From: JACVRW01 sp963771715
GTDB lineage: Bacteria; Actinomycetota; Thermoleophilia; Solirubrobacterales; Thermoleophilaceae
Assembly (NCBI GenBank): GCA_963771715.1
Contig: CAVYUQ010000008.1
Coordinates: forward strand, 124,001-188,000
Direction of reading: 5' to 3'
DNA length: 64,000 nucleotides
Positions within the stretch are counted from its first letter, which is position 1, and each line of letters opens with the position of its first letter. A model generated the notes under the pieces. The model was given only the letters and a program-made list of their open reading frames with translations. It ran no database searches and was not told where the DNA came from. Shown piece after piece: positions 53,437 to 62,983 of the stretch. The translations under genes and the position numbers were made by a program.

Positions 53437-53832
53437 ATGGCCCTTGCGGTCGGCGCCTGCGAGGAAGGGAAGCCGGCCAGCGCCGACAAGAAGTCAACCC
53501 TGAGCGCAGCCGAGCCGACCGCAACGACGCCGGCACCGTCTCAGACGGCTGACGACTCCAGCCGCCCCACTCGGAAGCAAAAGACACGTTCGCGGGAGCG
53601 CAGCGGACGCACCGCTTCGAACGGCTCGCGCGAGGGCGCGCGCCGCGGGCAGACCTCATCCGGCACGACGGCGGCCGAGCGCAAGGCGTCGGCGGAGGCG
53701 CAGCGCAACGCGCGCAGCGGGGCGGTGGCGCCAGACGCCCCGTCCACAGATCCCAGCCAGGCTCGGGACGGCGAAGCCCGGGACGACTGGGCGCTCTACC
53801 AGCACCGCAAGAGCAAGAACCGCGCAAAGTAG
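53437..53832 (+). CDS. Small basic lipoprotein-like protein
   Basis: A 131-residue, low-complexity, Arg/Ser/Thr-rich protein with a lipobox-like MALAVGAC right at its start, ending DDWALYQHRKSKNRAK. The hydrophobic part is too short for export. An ATG at 53391 gives MAFSRRFLQRPLLRR in another frame directly before it; one surplus base near 53436 would make a proper basic-plus-hydrophobic lipoprotein signal. It lies between two SPAM-family genes. Function unknown. Confidence 0.55.
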   Translation: MALAVGACEEGKPASADKKSTLSAAEPTATTPAPSQTADDSSRPTRKQKTRSRERSGRTASNGSREGARRGQTSSGTTAAERKASAEAQRNARSGAVAPDAPSTDPSQARDGEARDDWALYQHRKSKNRAK

Positions 53833-53876
53833 ACAGGCGCGGCTGACCCAAAACCTGCGCTGAGCACAGATCGAAG

Positions 53877-53905
53877 TTGACTTGGGAGCGGCGGTCGCCG
53901 AGGAT
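53877..53905 (+). promoter_or_regulatory. Promoter of SPAM-family gene, copy 2
   Basis: TTGACT, 17 bases, GAGGAT, preceded by ATCGAAG: the same core as the promoter at 52450-52478, while the spacer sequence itself differs. It leads a leader of about 47 bases with AAGGAGG to the ATG at 53953. Confidence 0.65.
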
Positions 53906-53952
53906 CGCAGGCAGCCCCACCCGGGCTCGCAACCAACGCAAGGAGGCACCCA

Positions 53953-54588
53953 ATGCGAGAGTTCCTCGCGCGTCGGCCGTCACCCGCCATGGCGGTCGCA
54001 TTCGTGGCACTACTGGCGGCCCTGTCAGGTACAGCGATCGCGCTACCCGGCAGGAACACGGTGGATAGCGGCGACATCATCAACGGGCAGGTCAAGGGCA
54101 AGGACATCCGCAACAACGCCGTCACCGGCAAAAAGGTGAAGAACGGCGCCATCAAGACCCTCGATGTCGGAGACGACACCCTCACCGGCGCCGATGTCAA
54201 CGAAGGCACGCTCGGTCAGGTCCCTTCAGCGAACTTGGCCACCACGGCTAACGTGGCAAACACCGTCCCGGACGGCGCGATCGGCGCGAGCAAACTCGGG
54301 AGCATCACGGTGCGCTTCGCCATGGGGCCAGACGCGGCGGATAACCAGCAGAGCCGGGCCAACGCCTTCTGCCCGGCCGGGCAGCGCGCGCTCGGAGGCG
54401 GCGCTCGAAACGAATTCAACAGCACCGAGCCCGAGCTACTGGCGTCGCGCCCTGTCATCTCGCCGGACAACGTGGAGGCTCCGGAGGACGGAGGCACGTT
54501 CACTGGCTGGCGGGCGACGATCTTCAACCCGCCGGCGGGCTCGGCCGGGCCATTCCAGGCAGAGGCCTGGGTCATCTGCCTCGGCTAA
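53953..54588 (+). CDS. SPAM-family secreted protein with C-terminal Cys domain
   Basis: A 211-residue protein. The N-terminus RPSPAMAVAFVALLAALSGT is nearly identical to the gene at 52533. Repeats are GKDIRNNAVT, GKKVKNGAIK, TLDVGDDTLT and GADVNEGTLG. The C-terminal domain (FCPAGQRALGGGARNEFN to EAWVICLG) matches the C-terminus of the gene at 4371. Two Cys may pair. It converges on uvrA with a ten-base gap. Unknown function. Confidence 0.8.
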   Translation: MREFLARRPSPAMAVAFVALLAALSGTAIALPGRNTVDSGDIINGQVKGKDIRNNAVTGKKVKNGAIKTLDVGDDTLTGADVNEGTLGQVPSANLATTANVANTVPDGAIGASKLGSITVRFAMGPDAADNQQSRANAFCPAGQRALGGGARNEFNSTEPELLASRPVISPDNVEAPEDGGTFTGWRATIFNPPAGSAGPFQAEAWVICLG

Positions 54589-54598
54589 CGCGCGGATG

Positions 54599-57470
<2,872 letters not shown>

Positions 57471-57481
57471 TGCGGACAACG

Positions 57482-57516
57482 AGTCTAGAGCCGCGGGCGG
57501 ATCGAACACCCGTTCG
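57482..57516 (-). promoter_or_regulatory. LexA-controlled uvrA promoter
   Basis: The SOS box CGAACACCCGTTCG (57503-57516) keeps the GAAC-N4-GTTC core and overlaps the -35 position of a promoter whose -10 is TAGACT (57482-57487, read on the minus strand). Transcription would begin only about six bases before the GTG, so the message is nearly leaderless. The box also lies upstream of the divergent gene at 57645. Confidence 0.7.
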
Positions 57517-57644
57517 TTTTGCGCAGATTGCGGGAAGCGATCCTCCCCCGTACCAAACGCCACCGCGACTGTCTCGGAAGCGGGCGTAGGCTCGAAGCAG
57601 TCGCGGTCGCGACGTTGCGAGAGTTCTAGCGAAGGGAGACCGCC

Positions 57645-58028
57645 GTGGACGAGCGCCTGCCTGGCCTGCCGGACGAACTCCAGAAGCCTCACCAGGCCGC
57701 CATCCAGTTCTCCGAGAGCCCCGAGGTGCTTCGCGTGCTCGGGGAAGCTGCCTCGGATCCCGACCTGAAGAGGGAGCTCGAGGAAGACCCGCAGCGCTTT
57801 CTCGAGTCCCGCGGCGTTCCCGTCCCCGAGGGGCTCCGGCTCGACCTCCTCGAGGTGCGGGGACCCGCCATGCCCGGTCCCGACTACGAGTTCTTCACCA
57901 TCCGCATGTTCAACTGCAAGAAGTACTGGCGCATCAAGCGAAATGCGGACGGCACGCGCGAAATCGAGACCGCGGAGATCTGTTACGGCTTCGAGGTCGT
58001 GCCGCACCCGCTTCCGCCGATTGCATAG
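57645..58028 (+). CDS. Protein with nitrile-hydratase-leader-like segment
   Basis: A 127-residue protein from a GTG start. Residues 38-70 read DPDLKRELEEDPQRFLESRG then VPVPEGLRLDLLE. This resembles the DPxxxxxLxxDPxxxLxxxGxxLPxG pattern of nitrile-hydratase-like leader peptides (NHLP) used by some RiPP precursors. The remainder (YEFFTIRMFNCKKYWRIKR, then EICYGFEVV) has two Cys and is not Gly-rich. No RiPP maturase is in the window. It is divergent from uvrA and followed by a strong terminator. Confidence 0.6.
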   Translation: MDERLPGLPDELQKPHQAAIQFSESPEVLRVLGEAASDPDLKRELEEDPQRFLESRGVPVPEGLRLDLLEVRGPAMPGPDYEFFTIRMFNCKKYWRIKRNADGTREIETAEICYGFEVVPHPLPPIA

Positions 58029-58058
58029 CGCCGCGGCCCCGGCCGCCCCCCCCGGCCT

Positions 58059-58104
58059 GGGTTGGGCGCTTTACCTGGGCATATGGCAAGGAAGCGCCCA
58101 ACCC
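58059..58104 (+). terminator. Strong terminator after the NHLP-like gene
   Basis: A 13-bp perfect stem GGGTTGGGCGCTT / AAGCGCCCAACCC with a 20-base loop, 30 bases after the stop codon. Confidence 0.75.
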
Positions 58105-58132
58105 GACCAGAGGCGGCGGGCTAGTCGATTTG

Positions 58133-58150
58133 TGTACCGAGCTCGGTACA
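58133..58150. promoter_or_regulatory. 18-bp perfect palindrome, operator-like
   Basis: TGTACCGAGCTCGGTACA is a perfect dyad of two nine-base arms. Size and symmetry fit a TetR-family or similar dimeric repressor site, standing upstream of the VOC gene. No repressor gene is adjacent. Confidence 0.45.
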
Positions 58151-58258
58151 TAAACCGCCTAACCCCGGCCGGTCAGCTGTCAGCGCTGCTGTCGGCGGCG
58201 TTCCGCGGCGCGTTCGCCGCCCAGCCGCGCGGCCGGGACGCGCGGCGAGCCTTACGGC

Positions 58259-58331
58259 CCGCGCGCCCCGGACGTAATGCACCCGTTACACGAGTCACCA
58301 CCGGGGACGGTCGGAGCGCCACCATTGCCAG
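58259..58331 (+). repeat. About 73-bp intergenic element, copy B
   Basis: Aligns at about 80% identity with the minus strand of 35689-35760. The internal stem TAATG-CACC-CGTTA carries changes on both arms relative to copy A (TAACG-CACT-CGTTG) that keep pairing. Orientation relative to the downstream gene (VOC here, peroxiredoxin there) is the same. Confidence 0.55.
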
Positions 58332-58433
58332 GTGGGTGGTGAACGTCGCGCTATTCGCAACGCTCGGCACCCACCTGCTCGATCGTGGCGAGCAGACGCT
58401 CGTCGTCGACATGAGCAGCGATAGTGTCCGAGC

Positions 58434-58820
58434 GTGCAGTTCGGCTACACGATCCTCTACGTCTCCGACGTGGGAGCCAGCCTGGACTTCTACGAGCGCG
58501 CGCTCGGCCAGCGGCGCCGCTTCCTGCACGAGAGCGGGCAGTACGCGGAGCTGGACACGGGTGACACCGCCCTCGCGTTCGCCGCCCACGAGCTGGCGGC
58601 CGCGAACCTGCCGGGCGTATTCCGGCCCGAGGAGCGCCCCAGCCTGCGGCCGGCCTTCGAGGTCTGCTTCGTCACGAACAACGTGCAGTCCGCGTTCGAC
58701 CGCGCGATCGAGGAGGGCGCCGAGTCGGTGAGCCCGCCCCAGACGAAGCCGTGGGGACAGGACGTGGCCTACGTCCGCGACCCGGACGGCAACCTCGTGG
58801 AGATCGCCTCGCCGGCCTAG
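58434..58820 (+). CDS. VOC-superfamily protein (glyoxalase/bleomycin-resistance fold)
   Basis: A 128-residue protein with the paired betaalphabetabetabeta modules: YTILYVSDVGASLDFYERALG and the second-half WGQDVAYVRDPDGNLVEIASP. The final Glu of the metal site is present in NLVEIASP. Substrate unknown. GTG start; it overlaps the tail of the coiled-coil gene by four bases. Confidence 0.85.
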   Translation: MQFGYTILYVSDVGASLDFYERALGQRRRFLHESGQYAELDTGDTALAFAAHELAAANLPGVFRPEERPSLRPAFEVCFVTNNVQSAFDRAIEEGAESVSPPQTKPWGQDVAYVRDPDGNLVEIASPA

Positions 58821-59419
58821 CTCTCGCTGCCCGCGCGTGCGTAGACCTCGTCGAGCAGAGCCTCCGGGTCGTCGAGCTCGAAGTTCTCGGACAGGTAGCG
58901 GGCCGTTTCCTCGCGCGGCGAGCCGCTCAGCGCCATGTTGAGCGCGATCACGCGAGCCCCCTCGTGGCCGTCGGCAGCGGGTGGCACCGGCGCGGGCGGC
59001 GGCTCGGCTGGCGGCACCGGCTCGGCCGGCGGCTGCTCCGACTCGGGTTCCGGCTCGGGCTCGGCTACCGCTTCGGGCTCGGCCGCCGCTTCGGGCTCCG
59101 ACTCGACAGCCGCCGCCGCTTCCGCGGCTTCCGCGCGCTTCTCCGCGACGCCCTCCCCCACCGCCCGCAGCTCCTCCAAATCGGCCTTAAGCGCGGAGAG
59201 CTCGTCCCGGACGGTGTCGGCGAGCCCCTGCAGCGAGCGCTCGATCTCGTCCGCGCGCGCGGAGAGGCGCTGGGCCACCGCCTGGGCTCGCTGGAGCTGC
59301 GAGTCGATCTCCTGGGCGGCCTCAGCACGCAGCGCGGTCGCGCTCTGCTCCGCGGCCTCCAAGATGGCGCGCACGTTCTCGGCTGCCGAGGCAGCGGCGG
59401 ACTGCTTTCCCTCACTCAT
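58817..59419 (-). CDS. Coiled-coil protein with Glu/Pro linker and C-terminal helical domain
   Basis: A 200-residue acidic protein. Residues 10-100 form a continuous coiled coil (AENVRAILEAAEQSATALRA onward). Residues 105-150 are Glu/Pro/Ala repeats. Residues 155-195 form a compact helical domain (GARVIALNMALSGSPREETA, then LDDPEALLDEVYAR). The layout recalls DivIVA-like or membrane-scaffold proteins, but no DivIVA N-terminal motif is present. Cytoplasmic; function unknown. Confidence 0.7.
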   Translation of the reverse strand: MSEGKQSAAASAAENVRAILEAAEQSATALRAEAAQEIDSQLQRAQAVAQRLSARADEIERSLQGLADTVRDELSALKADLEELRAVGEGVAEKRAEAAEAAAAVESEPEAAAEPEAVAEPEPEPESEQPPAEPVPPAEPPPAPVPPAADGHEGARVIALNMALSGSPREETARYLSENFELDDPEALLDEVYARAGSES

Positions 59420-59440
59420 CGACAGGAGCGTACAGCGGGG

Positions 59441-61001
59441 CTACTGCTTGACCCGGAAGGCCCCGCGCATGAACGGGTGGATGCGGCAGAAGTACGTGTA
59501 GGTGCCCGGCTGGAGGTTGGCCGGCGTCTTCCACTCGAGCGCCCCGGTCGTAGGCGGCACCGCCGACCCGAGCGTGCTCGACTCGAACTGCACGGCTCCG
59601 TCCGCGATCGGGTAGGCGATGCCCGTCGAGCGGTTGCAGGGCGCCTTGCAGGACGTGATCGAGTGGTAGATCCGCTTCTGGGTGTCGACCTGGTTGCGGA
59701 AGTTCAGCGACTGCCCGGGCCGGATCACGGGCGGCAGGCCCGCGGGGCCCGGCAGGCTCAGGTCGCCGAACTGGTACTTGAAGTCCACGATGTCGAGGTT
59801 GCCCGGGTTCTCCGACCCGTCGGGCAGCTGGCGCGGATCGGGCAGGCCGGTCGCCTGGCCGCCGTGATTGTTGTTCTCGGGCAGATGCCCATGCGTGACG
59901 GCGCCCCTGTAGTTCACGCGCCTCTTGAAGGGGTTGCGGCCCCGCCCCTCGTCGGCCATGTAGGCGACCATGATGCCCATCGACTCCCACCACGCCGCCC
60001 GCTTCGTGTCGTAGGTCGCGCTGACCGAGAGCACGTCGCCCCTCCGAAGCTTCACGCGCCAGTCGCGCCGCGTCGCGGTCATGGCCACGTCCCAGGACAC
60101 GGCTCCCGCGGGCTCGAAGTACTTCGCCACCGAGCGGAAGAGGTGAGCCTTGTTGCCGCGCCCGCGCGGCGCGTCGCGCCTGCTCGACGGCCGGATGTGC
60201 GCTCCGCGCCGGCGCACGTAGAGATCCGTGTGGAGGCCGCCCGGGTGCAGGTGACCCGCCGTGGCCACCAGCACGCCCGGCCTGTCCACGACCCACTGGT
60301 TCCTCTTGCGACCACCGCGGTACGGGTTGCGGGCGTCGTCCGGATAGGTGTAGCGCCCCCTCTGTCCGGACCCCTTCTCGACATTGAAGACGGGGTAGAA
60401 GCTGCCGTTCTGGACGTCCATCCAGATCGGGCGCACCGGCCGCATCGCCCGCCCGGCGCGCGAGGCGCTGGGCACGAAGTCGACCTCGTAGGTCATGTAG
60501 ACCTGCGTCGGCACAGGCGTCAGGTTGTGGATCATGTGGTTGAGCAGCAGGCCGTCCGATGCCTTCACGCGGATAGCCGTATCCCCTGGGCAGGTTCAGG
60601 ATCGTCTTCTCCTCACCGGCCGGGAAGAACAGCTCGGCGGGGAAGCCGCCGGTCGCGGCCGGCCGCGAGGTGTTCACCCAGACGCCGTGGTGGAGGTGGA
60701 TCACGTCGACCCCCGGCACGCGCCCGTCCAGATAGGTCAGGTCGGGCCGGATGCGGGTGAAGTAGCCGTCCACCTGCGGTCGTTCGCGGATCAGCGCGTA
60801 GCCGATCTCGTTCTGGCCCGGCACGATGTTGAACGGGCCGATCTTGTACTTGATCCGCTGCGCGCCGCTCGCCAGCGAGGTCACGGCGACGGCCTTACCC
60901 TCGGGCGCGGCCATCGCGGGGGGCGCCACGACGGCCAGCAGCGCAAGCGTCGCGATGAGCGCGCATCCTGCGCGCTTCCGAGCGGCGGCCATGGCCGCCA
61001 A
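59441..61001 (-). CDS. Secreted two-domain copper protein (cupredoxin C-terminus), one frame break
   Basis: About 520 residues. A signal peptide (CALIATLALLAVVAPPAMA) precedes a first domain with a His cluster (VDVIHLHHGVWVN). Further conserved His-rich segments follow (LLLNHMIHNLTPVPTQVY, TAGHLHPGGLHTDLYV). The C-terminal cupredoxin has the type-1 copper ligands in YFCRIHPFMRG (Cys-His-Met) with an upstream His in IYHSITSCK. The frame breaks near 60572 by one surplus base. The His-rich middle recalls copper type II monooxygenase folds. Role may be extracellular copper redox chemistry. Confidence 0.75.
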
Positions 61002-61007
61002 CCTTAG

Positions 61008-62441
61008 CTACCTGCGCCCGCGCTGCAGGTTGATGCGGGAGAGCTCGCGGCCGATCCGAGACTCGGCGACCTCCACGCGCCCGCGCGCGCTCTCGTAGGC
61101 GTCCTCGTCAGCCGCGCGCGCTGCGCCCGCCAGGCTCACGTAGGCGGCTGAGGCGCGCTGCGCGGCGGACACCAGCTCGGGCGAGCTCAGGCCGTCGGCC
61201 GCGTGGCCGTACGCCCTCGCGAGCCGGTCCGCCGCATCGGCCTGCTCGTCGGTCGTCGAGGCGAAGGCGAGGTCGTCGCGCAGCCTGAAGCGCACGTCGT
61301 CGAGCCGATCCACGGCGGGCCCGTCCGCCGATCGCACGGTGCTGGCCGCCTGCTCGGAGGAGGCGCCGGGCATGCCGAGCAGCGCCCCGAAGCCGACGGC
61401 CACGACGAGCACCAGCAGCATCGGCCCCAATGCCGCCAGCCTCACCTTGAGCGGCGTCCTGGGCCGGGCCGGCGGCTCTGCGGGCAGGGCGGGCGGCGTG
61501 GGCGCGGGCGCCGGCGTGACTGGAGTCGACTTCGCGGGCACCGGGGCGGCCTCGGGCGGGGCGAGCTCGCGGGAGGCAGGTCCCGGCGTCGCGTACGAGG
61601 CCGTTCGCAGCACCAGCGCTGCGCTCGCCATCAGCTCTCCGGCGGACTGCGGGCGCTGGCCCGGCTCCTTCGCCATGCCGCGCGCCACGATCGCGTCCAG
61701 CGCGGCGGGCAGCTCCGGCCTTCGCTCGCTCGGCTTCGGCGGCGGCTGCGACACGTGGGCATAGGTGATCATCACCGGGTCGTGGTGCGCGAAGGGCTCC
61801 TGGCCGGTGAGCGCGTGGACCAGCAGACCGGTGAGTGAGTACACGTTGCTCGCCGGGCCGAGCTCCTCACCGCGCGCGCCCTCCGGCGACTCGTAGTGCA
61901 GGTGAGCGTCCCGGCGAACGACATCGCCCCATCCCGGCTGCCCCACGGCGGCGAACAGCCCAAACAGGTCGAGCTTCACGCGATCGCCGTCGACCAGCAC
62001 GCTCTCGCCGCTGAGCGTGCGGTGGACGAGACCCGCGGCATGGGCTGCGTCGAGCCCGTCCGCGACCGCCTTGAGCAGCCTTAGCGCGAGATTGTGGTCG
62101 AGTGGCCCGTTGCGCAGGAGGTCGGCGAGCGACCGCGCCGGGAACCGGTCGGTGGCCACGAACAGGCGGCCGCCCTCCTCACCGACCTCGCGCACGCCCA
62201 GCAGCGCCGGGTGTCCGAGCTCGGCGCGAGTGCGGGCCAGCCGCCGGAAGCGAGCGCGCGCGCGCCGGTTCGGCACCGGCTCGGCGCTCACCTGGAGCGT
62301 GGCGGGGCTTCCATCCGAAGCCGTAGCCGTGAACAGGAGGCTCCCGGCCTCGCGCCGGCGCGGTGAGGCATCCAGCCGGTAGCCGGCCAGCACGGCCTCG
62401 GGCGCTGCGTCGCGCGTGGGCTCTTCGGTGTGCCTGATCAT
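61008..62441 (-). CDS. Membrane-anchored pseudokinase
   Basis: A 477-residue protein. Residues 15-280 have the bacterial Ser/Thr kinase fold but lack its chemistry. The Lys of beta-3 is replaced (ATLQVS, Gln50), HRD reads HRT (140-142), and the metal-binding Asn of the catalytic loop is Ser147. The DFG Asp is Leu159 (KLDLFG). The P-loop glycines are absent. A Pro/Ala linker leads to a membrane helix (334-357) and a helical external domain of about 120 residues. It probably signals or scaffolds by binding, like other actinobacterial pseudokinases. ATGA overlap with the upstream helix protein. Confidence 0.85.
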   Translation of the reverse strand: MIRHTEEPTRDAAPEAVLAGYRLDASPRRREAGSLLFTATASDGSPATLQVSAEPVPNRRARARFRRLARTRAELGHPALLGVREVGEEGGRLFVATDRFPARSLADLLRNGPLDHNLALRLLKAVADGLDAAHAAGLVHRTLSGESVLVDGDRVKLDLFGLFAAVGQPGWGDVVRRDAHLHYESPEGARGEELGPASNVYSLTGLLVHALTGQEPFAHHDPVMITYAHVSQPPPKPSERRPELPAALDAIVARGMAKEPGQRPQSAGELMASAALVLRTASYATPGPASRELAPPEAAPVPAKSTPVTPAPAPTPPALPAEPPARPRTPLKVRLAALGPMLLVLVVAVGFGALLGMPGASSEQAASTVRSADGPAVDRLDDVRFRLRDDLAFASTTDEQADAADRLARAYGHAADGLSSPELVSAAQRASAAYVSLAGAARAADEDAYESARGRVEVAESRIGRELSRINLQRGRR

Positions 62442-62983
62442 CCGGAGTCGTCGAACGGTTCGCCGACGGGTGTGGTGGTCGGGGGTGGCGCCTCGGGCGT
62501 GGTCTCCTGCGGCGCGGGCTCCTCGGGCGCGCTCTCCTCCTGCTCACGTTTGCGCTCGCGCGCCAGCCTCCTGCGTTCCGCCGCAAGCTCGCGCTCGGCC
62601 TCCGCCTCGCGCTCCGCGGCCCGCTGAGCGCGGCGCTCGGCACGTATCCGCCGCCGCTCCTCGCGAGCGGCCCTCTCCTCAGCGGCCTCGCGCTCCTCGC
62701 GCCGCTTTGCCAGCCTTCGCTCGCGCGCCTCCCGCGCCTTCTCCCGCCGCGCCTCGAGCTCCGCCTCGGTCGGGCCGGGCTCGCCCTTCATCGCGGGCAG
62801 CTCCGAGGCGGTCCGCAGGGCGAGCGGTCGCGCCTTGACAGCGGGCGAGCCGGGGTCATCGCTGCCGGCCGCGTGTGCGACGCCGAACGCGCCGGCGAAC
62901 GCCGCCAGCCCCACCACGGCGATGGTCACGGGGCCGGGGCTCCGCGGTGGGCCGGGCTCTCGGCGTGGCCACCTCACGTGCAT
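62438..62983 (-). CDS. Membrane-anchored charged single-helix protein
   Basis: A 181-residue protein with a basic start, one membrane helix (VTIAVVGLAAFAGAFGVAHAA, residues 19-39), and then about 80 residues of alternating Glu/Arg/Lys/Ala (residues 70-150). These should form a rigid single alpha-helix of ER/K type. A Pro/Thr/Glu tail follows. The helix probably projects outside the membrane. Coupled to the pseudokinase by ATGA and to the PKD gene by a ten-base overlap. Confidence 0.75.
   Translation of the reverse strand: MHVRWPRREPGPPRSPGPVTIAVVGLAAFAGAFGVAHAAGSDDPGSPAVKARPLALRTASELPAMKGEPGPTEAELEARREKAREARERRLAKRREEREAAEERAAREERRRIRAERRAQRAAEREAEAERELAAERRRLARERKREQEESAPEEPAPQETTPEAPPPTTTPVGEPFDDSG

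Larger units (their letters stand above)
58029..58433. other. 405-bp intergenic region with terminator, palindrome and repeat
   Basis: No convincing gene. In order it holds a strong hairpin (58059-58104), an 18-bp palindrome (58133-58150) and the second copy of the 73-bp repeat (58259-58331), then about 100 bases of ordinary sequence leading to the VOC gene. Confidence 0.6.

Noticed and set aside
58133..58150. Cloning-vector polylinker contamination (GAGCTCGGTAC resembles a SacI-KpnI linker)
   Set aside because: The match is only part of a perfect native palindrome, and the flanks on both sides show no vector sequence.
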